Origin: PWPR01 sp046542315
Lineage (GTDB): Bacteria; Bacillota; UBA994; PWPR01
DNA length: 38,937 bases
Assembly: GCA_046542315.1 (NCBI GenBank)
Contig: JBKHBO010000009.1
Span: 1-38,937 of the forward strand
Direction: 5' to 3'
Part shown: positions 17,498-24,945 of the stretch, piece after piece
Position numbering within the stretch: the stretch's first letter is position 1
Layout: each line of letters begins with the position of its first letter
Program-made: the position numbers and the translations under genes
Notes under the pieces: generated by a model
What the model was told of the DNA's origin: nothing
Seen by the model: only the letters and a program-made list of their open reading frames with translations
Database searches by the model: none

Positions 17498-18658
17498 TTA
17501 CTCTTTTTCGTAAATAACTTCTCCATCTATCATTGTAACTACACAAGAAGTCAAGTTTGAGAATGGATGTCCATCCCATATTACTATATCTGCATCTTTA
17601 CCAGTTTCTAAACTACCTACTCTATCAGCTATACCAATAGTTTTAGCAGGATATAATGTAACTGTCTTAAATGCTTCTTCTTCTTTTAAGCCATGTCTCA
17701 TAGCTAATCCAACATGTACAGGCAACCATCTAGTTCCACCTGCAACATCTGTCATAATACTAATGTCAACTCCAGCTTCACTTAAAATAGCAGGTGTTTC
17801 CATTTTAACTTCCCAAAGTTCTTGCTTAGCAGGTCCCATTAAAAGTGGACCAATTATTGCAGTAACATTTTTCTCAGCTAAAATATCTGCTACTTTATAA
17901 CCTTCAGTACAATGCTCAATAGTATAATTAAGGTCAAACTCTTCAGCAATTCTTATAGCAGTTATAATATCATCAGCTCTGTGAGCGTGAATTCTAGCTA
18001 CTAATTCTTTATTTAAAACCTTACCAATCATCTCTAATTGCAAGTCTCTATCTGGAAGAGGTTTGTCTTCTTTTTTCGCATGTTCAATCTTATTCAAATA
18101 ATTTTGTGCTTTAATTAAAGCTTTTCTTAAAACTGCTGCGTTACCCATTCTTGTTGCAGGCTCTTTCTTTCTCTCGCCATACACTCTTTTAGGATTTTCT
18201 CCTAGAGCCATTTTCATACCTTCTGTTCCTGGATACATCATTTCTTCAACAGTCTTACCACGCAATTTAATTGCTACTCCTGTTCCTCCTATTATATTAG
18301 CAGATCCAGGTCCAGTATAAACAGAAGTGACACCATGTTCTCTTACTAACTTAACAGCAGGGTCTTGTGGATTGATTGAGTCCATTCCTCTAACCTCTGC
18401 AGTTATTGGATCAGTTGTTTCATTAAAATCCATTACCATAGGAACATTGGGCTCACCCCATAAACAAATATGGCTATGCGCATCAATTAAACCTGGCGTT
18501 ACACTTTTACCTTTCGCATCGATAACTTTAGCATCTGATGGAACTTCTATATCAGTCCCAATATCTAAAATCTTTCCATCTTCAACTATAACTGTGCCAT
18601 TCTCTATGACACCATTTGTTATTGTATATAGTTTTCCACCTACAATAGCTGTTTTCAT
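17498..18658 (-). CDS. Metal-dependent amidohydrolase (imidazolonepropionase-like)
   Basis: 386 residues of the amidohydrolase superfamily. The N-terminal beta-sandwich (1-55) leads into VTPGLIDAHSH, where H61 and H63 begin the metal site. Later candidates are H224/H226 (RIHAHRADD), H249 (TIEHCTEG) and D304 (IMTDVAG). The C-terminus has the usual KDADIVIWDG return strand. It belongs with the uncharacterised COG1228 type that is often called imidazolonepropionase-related; no histidine-utilisation genes are near, so that exact activity is not claimed. There is no signal peptide. AAGGAGG precedes the ATG and a good promoter lies 30-60 bases upstream, so it is expressed separately from the DAHP synthase operon. 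Confidence 0.85.
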   Translation of the reverse strand: MKTAIVGGKLYTITNGVIENGTVIVEDGKILDIGTDIEVPSDAKVIDAKGKSVTPGLIDAHSHICLWGEPNVPMVMDFNETTDPITAEVRGMDSINPQDPAVKLVREHGVTSVYTGPGSANIIGGTGVAIKLRGKTVEEMMYPGTEGMKMALGENPKRVYGERKKEPATRMGNAAVLRKALIKAQNYLNKIEHAKKEDKPLPDRDLQLEMIGKVLNKELVARIHAHRADDIITAIRIAEEFDLNYTIEHCTEGYKVADILAEKNVTAIIGPLLMGPAKQELWEVKMETPAILSEAGVDISIMTDVAGGTRWLPVHVGLAMRHGLKEEEAFKTVTLYPAKTIGIADRVGSLETGKDADIVIWDGHPFSNLTSCVVTMIDGEVIYEKE

Positions 18659-18689
18659 TCAATGACCTCCTTAAATTTACTCACTACAT

Positions 18690-18718
18690 ATTCTACACTT
18701 TAATTTTAACCTCTTCAA
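18690..18718 (-). promoter_or_regulatory. Predicted promoter of the amidohydrolase gene
   Basis: On the minus strand TTGAAG (18713-18718), 17-base spacer, TAGAAT (18690-18695), leaving a leader of about 25 bases before the ATG. Both hexamers match sigma-A consensus at four or five positions. Confidence 0.55.
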
Positions 18719-18728
18719 CAAATAATAT

Positions 18729-19730
18729 CTATTCTAAAATTTCACTCATTTTTTTAATTTTATGCATTAAATCACTAAATCTATCAGTTTTTAATGATTG
18801 ATTACCATCTGACAAGGCATTTTTTGGATTATTATGAACTTCTACAATTATACCATCAGCTCCTGCAGCTAATGCTGCTAAGCTCATTGACTCAACCATC
18901 CACCAGTGTCCAGTAGAATGACTTGGGTCCACAATAATTGGAAGATGTGTTCTCTTTTTAAGTATAGGGATTGCGTTTATATCTAAGGTATTTCTTGCTT
19001 CTTTACTAAAAGTTCTAATGCCTCTTTCACATAAAATAATTTCACTATTGCCCTCTTTCAAAATATACTCAGCTGCATTCAACCACTCATCAATAGTTGC
19101 TGAGAAAGATCTTTTTAAAACTATAGGTTTATCTAACTTGCCTAGTTCTTTTAGTAGTTCGTAATTATACATATTTCTTGCTCCAACTTGAAATACATCT
19201 ATATAATCATACGCTAGTTCAATTTGTTTTATAGACATAACCTCGCTTACAACTGGAAGATTATATTTTTTACTGGCTTCATAAAGATATTTGTAACCAT
19301 CAACTCCTAAACCCTGAAAACTATAGGGTGATGTTCTTGGCTTAAATGCACCACCTCTTAAAAAATTTGCTCCTGAACTTTTCACTTTTTCCGCTATCTT
19401 AAAAAGTTGGGGTTTAGACTCAACTGAACAAGGACCAGCTATAACTAAAAATTCTTTATTATTAAAGTTAAATCCAGCTGCAGTATGAATTACTTTCTCT
19501 TCACTATTTATACCTGCTAAAGGTAAATTTGACCATTCTGAAGTCAAATATTCTACCCCTTTAAAATTAGCTAAAGAAAGTTGTTCTATCTCATTTTGAT
19601 TAATGGCTAAAGATAATATAACTCTTGAGACGGTTTTTGATTCACTATAGAAAACTTTATTTTGATCTAAAGCCTTCTTTACTTTTTCTACATCTTCACT
19701 AGTAGCGTCAACTCTCATAACAACTATCAT
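18729..19730 (-). CDS. aroF: 3-deoxy-7-phosphoheptulonate synthase (DAHP synthase), type I beta with N-terminal regulatory domain
   Basis: 333 residues. It condenses PEP and erythrose 4-phosphate into DAHP, the first step of the shikimate pathway. The first 70 residues form the ferredoxin-like domain (MIVVMRVDATSEDVEKVKKAL) seen in Thermotoga-type enzymes, where it mediates feedback inhibition. The barrel then shows AGPCSVES (about 99), RGGAFKPRTSPYSFQGLG, LKRSFSATIDEW, and VDPSHSTG. AGGTGA precedes the ATG. It is the last gene of the leftward group starting at 21862, 33 bases after an unrecognised gene. No other aromatic-pathway gene lies in the window. The symbol follows common usage; aroG or aroA are used for the same enzyme elsewhere. 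Confidence 0.93.
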   Translation of the reverse strand: MIVVMRVDATSEDVEKVKKALDQNKVFYSESKTVSRVILSLAINQNEIEQLSLANFKGVEYLTSEWSNLPLAGINSEEKVIHTAAGFNFNNKEFLVIAGPCSVESKPQLFKIAEKVKSSGANFLRGGAFKPRTSPYSFQGLGVDGYKYLYEASKKYNLPVVSEVMSIKQIELAYDYIDVFQVGARNMYNYELLKELGKLDKPIVLKRSFSATIDEWLNAAEYILKEGNSEIILCERGIRTFSKEARNTLDINAIPILKKRTHLPIIVDPSHSTGHWWMVESMSLAALAAGADGIIVEVHNNPKNALSDGNQSLKTDRFSDLMHKIKKMSEILE

Positions 19731-19763
19731 TATTTCACCTGCTTAAATCTTAAACAAACTTTT

Positions 19764-20477
19764 TTACTTATCCAAACTTAATATTTTATCTAAAATATCT
19801 TCAAAATTATAATCATCTTCTAATATATTAATACTATCATTATCTCTTAAATATAAAGTTCCTTCATTAGATAGAAATGCCCATGCTCTATAAACTGGCC
19901 CCCCAGGCACGCCTGTTCCAACTACAAAGTAATCATAATTACATCTTTGTTGATGTTCTTTACCTGTTATTTCTTGCAGCTCAAACCAAAGTTGATTATC
20001 TGGCACTCTACTGTAAGGACCAATGAAAGGACAGATTTCATTTTCTATTGCAAAACCATTTTCTCTACCCAACATTGCTTGTGCAATTTTACTGACTAAA
20101 TCTATACACTTGAAGTAATCATTATCTTCTGGAGTTTCATCACCTTTACTATAGGATAAATTAATCATGCTTTCTATTTTTTCTACAATTTCTGTTTCAC
20201 TTACCCCATCTTTATAGTCATTAAAATAATAATATAGTTCATTATCAGACATAGATCTAAAATTACCTAATGAAACATTAAAAAAACCAAACGAAGTGCT
20301 TAATGGACTAGCAGGGTCTTGTGATAAGTAAATAGTATAATATCCTTGAGTTTTATCAATATAACTTAATAATCTTAGCCTATTTTTCAAATGATGTCTC
20401 TTTACTAACATTGAAGCAATTTTATAAGATAAAACAAAATTTTCTCTTGAATTAGGGTCTGCAGCAAGTGTTCTCAA
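19764..20477 (-). CDS. Unrecognised protein, 237 residues
   Basis: I do not recognise this family. The start is TTG at 20477, supported by AGGAGG seven bases upstream; no better start is present. The protein is soluble, with no signal peptide or membrane segment. Points of interest are a basic patch VKRHHLKNRLRLL near residues 29-41, a conserved-looking aromatic section FGFFNVSLGNFRSM, a Gly/Pro-rich segment VVGTGVPGGPVYRAWAFLSN near 185-205, and an acidic amphipathic C-terminus. Three cysteines are scattered (about 123, 148, 179), not in a metal motif. It lies 13 bases after a PNPOx-like gene and 33 before DAHP synthase, so it is co-expressed with them. Codon use looks like its neighbours. 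No function is proposed. Confidence 0.75.
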   Translation of the reverse strand: MRTLAADPNSRENFVLSYKIASMLVKRHHLKNRLRLLSYIDKTQGYYTIYLSQDPASPLSTSFGFFNVSLGNFRSMSDNELYYYFNDYKDGVSETEIVEKIESMINLSYSKGDETPEDNDYFKCIDLVSKIAQAMLGRENGFAIENEICPFIGPYSRVPDNQLWFELQEITGKEHQQRCNYDYFVVGTGVPGGPVYRAWAFLSNEGTLYLRDNDSINILEDDYNFEDILDKILSLDK

Positions 20478-20490
20478 AAAAACTCCTCCT

Positions 20491-20964
20491 TTAATTATCA
20501 GGCAATAATTCTTTGCCTGTAATATCCTTTACTTTTATACAATAAACTAAAACTCTTTTTGAGTCATCAACAGTTACTTTCGAGAATTCCTCTGTCGCAT
20601 ATTTTTCTACTAAAGCATTAAGTATGGATACTTTTTCTTCTTCCTCTAAAACTTTGCGTAATACTCCAGTAATCATGAGACTTTGATAGTAGCAACTAAA
20701 GCTACAACCTCTTTTTGATTCTTTAACTCTAATCATTTTATCAGCTTCTACAAATACCTCTGCTTCCGTATTAAAAAGATTAACCTTTCTACCTTCTAAA
20801 GCAGAATGAAAGCATATCATCCCTTCATATAAAACAAAGTTAACTGGGATGATGTAAGGAAGATTATCGTCACATACCCCTATTCTTATAACATCCTCTT
20901 TTTCTAAAAAATTCCAAGAAGCAGAAAGACTCATCTGTCTTTCTGCTCTTCTTATCTTATGCAT
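20491..20964 (-). CDS. Pyridoxamine 5'-phosphate oxidase-related flavin-binding protein (NimA-like)
   Basis: 157 residues from ATG at 20964, a start overlapping the end of the propeller gene (ATG-CA-TAA), hence coupled translation; there is no separate Shine-Dalgarno. A longer frame exists, but MHKIRRAERQMS fits the family N-terminus. The split-barrel pattern is clear: IRIGVCDDNLPYIIPVNFVLYEGMICFHSALEGRKVNLF, then VFVEAD, GCSFSCYYQSLMITGVLRKV and a C-terminal helix ENALVEKY-like segment. Relatives bind FMN, and include nitroimidazole reductases; most have no known substrate. True pyridoxal synthesis is unlikely. Three cysteines near residues 37 and 92-96 could be redox active. Neighbours give no clear substrate. 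Confidence 0.82.
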   Translation of the reverse strand: MHKIRRAERQMSLSASWNFLEKEDVIRIGVCDDNLPYIIPVNFVLYEGMICFHSALEGRKVNLFNTEAEVFVEADKMIRVKESKRGCSFSCYYQSLMITGVLRKVLEEEEKVSILNALVEKYATEEFSKVTVDDSKRVLVYCIKVKDITGKELLPDN

Positions 20965-21862
20965 TTGTTGTGTCAAGATACGCGATTCCATCTGGATGGA
21001 TACCTGCATCTATTCTTCCAATCTCTTTATGTGTTGCTACATCAATTACCGATATATCGTTGGTTTTATTATTTGCAACATATGCTTTAGTGCCATCTGT
21101 ATTGAATACCGTTCCACCAGGCCATACTCCTACTCTAATTCTCTTAACTTCACTCTCAATTTCTGTATCAATTATTGATAAATCTCCAGATTCCCTATTA
21201 GGCACATAAACCCATTTGCCATCAGGACTAAAAACTAATCTAATCGGTAAAGTACCAACCTTAATCTCCTTTTTTAGTGAATAATCTTCTAAATCATAGA
21301 TTGCTACAATATTATCATGTTGGTTTGCAACGTATAATAATTTATTATTTTTATCTACTGCTGCTCCTTCTGGACCATTCCCAACTGGAAAATGATCAAT
21401 TACCTCTTCTTTAGCAACATCAAAAACTGTTATATTATTTGATCCAATATTTGGTATAAAAATCTTCTCTTTATTTCTATCAAAATATATCATATGTGTC
21501 TTACTTTGATATGTATCAATAACTTTCTCAAACTCAAAAGATTTAGTATTAATAACAAATGTTTTATCTGAATATGTAGCTGTAATAAATAACTTTTCTC
21601 CGTCTTTACTTACTCCTACGCCATGTGGAAATTTAAAGTCTTTATGATTAATTCTCTCTATTTCCTCCATCTTTATGTTGTCAATAACGGAAACAGTATT
21701 TCCACCAGCATTTGTAACATAAGAAAGCTTTTTGTCAGGAGAGATTGCTACTTCATGTGGGTTTATATCTACATCAATTTTTTTAACTGTCTGTTGTGCT
21801 TTTGCATCAATAAATGAAACAGTTGCTTCATCTTTGTTTAGTACTATTAGATAGTTACTCAT
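20957..21862 (-). CDS. Seven-bladed YVTN-type beta-propeller protein
   Basis: 301 residues made almost wholly of seven repeats of about 42 residues, each with a [LVA]-[YF]-[VI]-[ATP]-N core and a closing xxVID-type strand (YVTNAGGNTVSVID, YVANQHDNIVAIYD, YVPNRESGDLSIID, YVANNKTNDISVID). Blade 3 is the most divergent (LFITATYSDKTFVIN). Proteins of this fold usually act as binding scaffolds or, in some cases, lactonases; nothing identifies an active site here. Unlike many relatives it has no signal peptide, so it is predicted to be cytoplasmic. AAGGAGG stands before the ATG. It heads an operon with the PNPOx-like, unknown and DAHP synthase genes, driven from a divergent palindromic promoter at 21898-21910. 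Confidence 0.85.
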   Translation of the reverse strand: MSNYLIVLNKDEATVSFIDAKAQQTVKKIDVDINPHEVAISPDKKLSYVTNAGGNTVSVIDNIKMEEIERINHKDFKFPHGVGVSKDGEKLFITATYSDKTFVINTKSFEFEKVIDTYQSKTHMIYFDRNKEKIFIPNIGSNNITVFDVAKEEVIDHFPVGNGPEGAAVDKNNKLLYVANQHDNIVAIYDLEDYSLKKEIKVGTLPIRLVFSPDGKWVYVPNRESGDLSIIDTEIESEVKRIRVGVWPGGTVFNTDGTKAYVANNKTNDISVIDVATHKEIGRIDAGIHPDGIAYLDTTNA

Positions 21863-21897
21863 TGATTTCCTCCTTAAATAGTTATATATTGTTACAG

Positions 21898-21910
21898 TGT
21901 TATTATAACA
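21898..21910. promoter_or_regulatory. Palindromic divergent extended -10 region
   Basis: TGTTATTATAACA is a perfect 13-base palindrome (TGTTAT-T-ATAACA). On the plus strand it reads TGTTATTAT and on the minus strand TGTTATAAT, both fitting the extended -10 pattern TGnTATnAT. It lies in the 58-base gap between two divergent genes; no clear -35 is seen on either side. The two polymerases could not bind at once. Confidence 0.5.
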
Positions 21911-21941
21911 TACTTATTAAATGGAGGCATATTTTATAAAA

Positions 21942-22172
21942 ATGAAAAAGATGACTTTTTGTGAGCAAAACTTAGAACTAGGTACTAAAAAAGTGTTAGA
22001 TTATGCGAAAGATAATCTAACTAAGGAATTTAAAATTTCAACTACTAGATGTCTTGGTGAATGTGGATTATGCTTTTCTAATTGCATAGTAGACTTACAC
22101 GGTAAATTACTGGTAAGTGAAAATCCAGAGGGTTTAATAGAGTTAATAAAAAATGAAGTTCAAAATGATTAA
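21942..22172 (+). CDS. DUF1450 family small cysteine protein (YuzB-like)
   Basis: 76 residues from ATG at 21942 (MKKMTFCEQN). The family pattern is present: an N-terminal FC near residue 6, then RCLGECGLCFSNC at about 43-55, then DLHGKLLVSENPEGLIELI. The cysteine spacing and thioredoxin-like fold of relatives suggest a metal or iron-sulfur site, but no function is established. The start is uncertain: GGAGG (21923-21927) is 14 bases from this ATG, while an in-frame ATG at 21921 lies before it with no ribosome site and only about eight bases after the predicted transcription start. Transcribed rightward, divergent from the propeller gene. Confidence 0.78.
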   Translation: MKKMTFCEQNLELGTKKVLDYAKDNLTKEFKISTTRCLGECGLCFSNCIVDLHGKLLVSENPEGLIELIKNEVQND

Positions 22173-22195
22173 ATAAATGAAATAATAATCAAATA

Positions 22196-22204
22196 TGTTA
22201 TAAT
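22196..22204 (+). promoter_or_regulatory. Candidate extended -10 promoter of the penicillin-binding protein gene
   Basis: TGTTATAAT, the same nonamer as at 13119, 21902 and 33722, 33 bases before the TTG start. No useful -35 at 17 bases (AATGAA). Confidence 0.5.
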
Positions 22205-22236
22205 ATTTAGTAGTATCCGATATAGGAGGTATTATC

Positions 22237-24768
22237 TTGGATGATAAAACAAAAGTTGTAAAAAAACAAAATTCAAATAAACGAAAAAATTCTAAAAAGA
22301 AAAACGGTAAATCTAAAGCTTTTATAATTTTTAAAAGAATACTAATCACTATAATTATTTTAGCTATAATTTCTGGGATTGCTGCTCTGGGGTATGCATA
22401 TAAAGTAATTTCAGCTGCACCTGAAATTAATCCTAATCAATTAAGACCTGTAGAAACATCCTTTGTTTATGATGACAATGATGACCAATATGCTAATTTG
22501 CATGGTGAAGAAGATCGAAGATTAGTAGAATATAACGAGATTCCTAAACACTTAATTGATGCATTCATCGCTATTGAGGATGAACGTTATTGGGACCATC
22601 CTGGAATTGATTTAAGAGCGATTATGAGAGCTGCATATAAAACTGTAACTGGTCAAAGATTAGAGGGTGGAAGTACAATAACCCAGCAGTTACTAAAAAA
22701 TTCTATATTAACTCCTGCAAGGACAATGGAAAGAAAGTTACAAGAGCAGTGGTTAGCAATACAACTTGAAAGAATGTATACTAAAGAGGAAATTCTACAA
22801 ATGTATCTTAATAGAGTTTTTTTGGGACATTATGCTCATGGAGTTCAAGCTGCCAGTTTAATGTATTTTGGCAAAGATGTTTCTGAGTTAGATTTAGCGG
22901 AGTCTGCCATGTTAGCAGGCTTAATTCAAACTCCGAATCCTTATTCACCATATAATAATTATGATGCTGCTTTAAAGAGAAGAAATACTGTAATTAACAA
23001 AATGTTAGAATTGGAATATATAACTGAAGAAGAAGCAACTAATGCTAAAGAATCTGAGATAGTTACAGCTGGCTCATCACGAAAAGTGTCCCAACCACAT
23101 CCACAATATACTTGGCATGCAAAAGAAGTAGCCAAAGATAAATTAATTGAAGTAGGTTTAGCTCAGGATGATACTGAAGCTGATACTTTAGTCTTTTATG
23201 GAGGACTTCATATTTATACAACACTTAATAGAGATATGCAAACTGCTCTAGAAGAGTCTGTTGTAGATGTTATGGAAGGATTAGGAGAAGAAGAAGCTGA
23301 TGGCACAATGGGTCCGCAAGTGGCCGCAATGATAATAGACCCAACCACTGGAGAAGTAAAAGCAGCAGTAGGAGATAGAAACGTTGATAAAAACGGGTTG
23401 AAAAGATATGCACAATCTCCTGTTACTACAGGTTCCTCAGTTAAACCAGTAATAGATTATGCAGCAGCTATAGAGCGCTATGGTTATACTGCGGGAACAG
23501 TTATCGATGATGCACCAGTCTCTTTTCAAAGTGGAAGCGGAGTCTATAGACCTCAAAATTATCATAAGAACTTCTTAGGATTAGTAACTGTTCGTACAGC
23601 TTTGGTACGTTCACTTAATATTCCAGCAGTTAAAACTTTTTTAGATGTAGGAATTGAAAATGCAATTAATTTTGCTTATCAGCTTGGTATTAATTCTCAG
23701 ATTAATCCATATCCTTCTTCTGCTTTAGGCAGTACAGAAATGACCTTGGAGGAGATGGTTAGAGCATTTGGAGTTTTTTCAAATGAAGGAGTTTTAACAG
23801 CAGAACAAAACAACGATGGAGAATGGGAAAATACTTATATTAGAAAGATAACTGATAGTGATGGTAACATATTATATGAATCAAACACCTTAAAGAAAAC
23901 TGTTATGCAAAAGGACTCTGCATATATTATGACTGATATATTAAGAGATGTAGTAGATAGATACTCTTCCACAAGATCTATGGAATGGCAATCTGCAGGT
24001 AAAACAGGAACATCTCAAGGATCACAGTACACATGGTTTATTGGGTATACTCCGGATTACGTCGGTGGAGTTTGGATAGGCCACGACAGATATCCATATC
24101 CTCCTGCGTCAGGTGGAAACATTAACATTCCAATAAGCGATAGAAAGTGGCAAGAGAGAAATCGCTTAACAGGAAGTCAATGGCCAGCTACACTTTGGTC
24201 TACTATGATGAGTAATACTTTAAAGGCTATTGAACAGCCTAAGAACAGCTTTGAACGACCATCTAATATAGTTGGTCCTATAAATATTAGTTCAAAGACA
24301 GGAATGTTGCCAGGACCTTATACTCCTAGTGAATTTGTATATGAAGAAATTTTTGTTGATGGTACTGAACCTACTGAAAGAGATGATTTCTTTAAGGAAG
24401 TTGTAATATGTTCAGATTCTAGTTTATTAGCAAACGAAAATTGCCCTGCTTCAAGCAGAGTTGTCCGTTATAGATTTACTAGAGAAGAACCCTATGATAC
24501 AGAGGATGAACGTGGAAATACCTTAGATAAACCACTTGATCATATTTGGGAGATCCCTAGTGAATACTGTGATGTTCATTTGCCCGGTGGTGCTATCGTT
24601 GGAGAAGATGGCGAAATAATCTATCCGGAAGAACCCGAGGAAGAAGAACCAGGTGAAGATGAGCCATTAGATCCTGAAGAGCCAGACGAAGAAGAACCCA
24701 CAGATGAAACAGAAAACCCTGATGATCCTACTGAGGATGATGAAGATGACAACCCAGGAGGGCAATAA
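22237..24768 (+). CDS. Class A penicillin-binding protein (PBP1A family) with acidic tail
   Basis: 843 residues. The start is TTG, placed seven bases after AGGAGG (ATAGGAGGTATTATC). A lysine-rich cytoplasmic N-terminus (1-33) is followed by one membrane anchor (about 34-58). The GT51 glycosyltransferase domain shows the catalytic E114 in EDERYWDHPGIDLR and GGSTITQQLLKN (144-155). The transpeptidase domain has S400-x-x-K403 (GSSVKP), the RSLN motif and AGKTGTSQ. It polymerises and cross-links peptidoglycan outside the membrane. The last 50 residues are almost entirely Glu, Asp and Pro (for example PEEPEEEEPGEDEP), a low-complexity extension whose role is unknown. A strong terminator follows. 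Family assignment is secure; which paralogue it is cannot be told. Confidence 0.95.
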   Translation: MDDKTKVVKKQNSNKRKNSKKKNGKSKAFIIFKRILITIIILAIISGIAALGYAYKVISAAPEINPNQLRPVETSFVYDDNDDQYANLHGEEDRRLVEYNEIPKHLIDAFIAIEDERYWDHPGIDLRAIMRAAYKTVTGQRLEGGSTITQQLLKNSILTPARTMERKLQEQWLAIQLERMYTKEEILQMYLNRVFLGHYAHGVQAASLMYFGKDVSELDLAESAMLAGLIQTPNPYSPYNNYDAALKRRNTVINKMLELEYITEEEATNAKESEIVTAGSSRKVSQPHPQYTWHAKEVAKDKLIEVGLAQDDTEADTLVFYGGLHIYTTLNRDMQTALEESVVDVMEGLGEEEADGTMGPQVAAMIIDPTTGEVKAAVGDRNVDKNGLKRYAQSPVTTGSSVKPVIDYAAAIERYGYTAGTVIDDAPVSFQSGSGVYRPQNYHKNFLGLVTVRTALVRSLNIPAVKTFLDVGIENAINFAYQLGINSQINPYPSSALGSTEMTLEEMVRAFGVFSNEGVLTAEQNNDGEWENTYIRKITDSDGNILYESNTLKKTVMQKDSAYIMTDILRDVVDRYSSTRSMEWQSAGKTGTSQGSQYTWFIGYTPDYVGGVWIGHDRYPYPPASGGNINIPISDRKWQERNRLTGSQWPATLWSTMMSNTLKAIEQPKNSFERPSNIVGPINISSKTGMLPGPYTPSEFVYEEIFVDGTEPTERDDFFKEVVICSDSSLLANENCPASSRVVRYRFTREEPYDTEDERGNTLDKPLDHIWEIPSEYCDVHLPGGAIVGEDGEIIYPEEPEEEEPGEDEPLDPEEPDEEEPTDETENPDDPTEDDEDDNPGGQ

Positions 24769-24811
24769 TATTATCAGAGTCAATTTATAAGCTTATAGAG
24801 CATTGATAAAT

Positions 24812-24853
24812 AAAAGTCTCAAATCAGATTTCAAATCTAATTTGAGACTTTTT
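24812..24853. terminator. Bidirectional terminator between the PBP gene and mutS2
   Basis: Nested hairpin: outer arms AAAGTCTCAAAT / ATTTGAGACTTT with an inner AGATTT-C-AAATCT stem, T-runs at both ends. It can stop rightward PBP and leftward mutS2 transcripts. Confidence 0.88.
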
Positions 24854-24911
24854 AAATATTCAAATTCTATAACATAAAGAAGTAATAGGGTATCATTATA
24901 CCTAGTGTCTA

Positions 24912-24937
24912 TAAGCTTATTTTAAGCTTACTTTTTT
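24912..24937 (+). terminator. Second hairpin with T-run before the mutS2 end
   Basis: TAAGCTTA twice (24912-24919 and 24923-24930) around a three-base centre forms an AT-rich eight-base-pair stem, followed by C and six T on the plus strand. It may be a back-up rightward terminator. Confidence 0.45.
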
Positions 24938-24945
24938 AAATGAGA

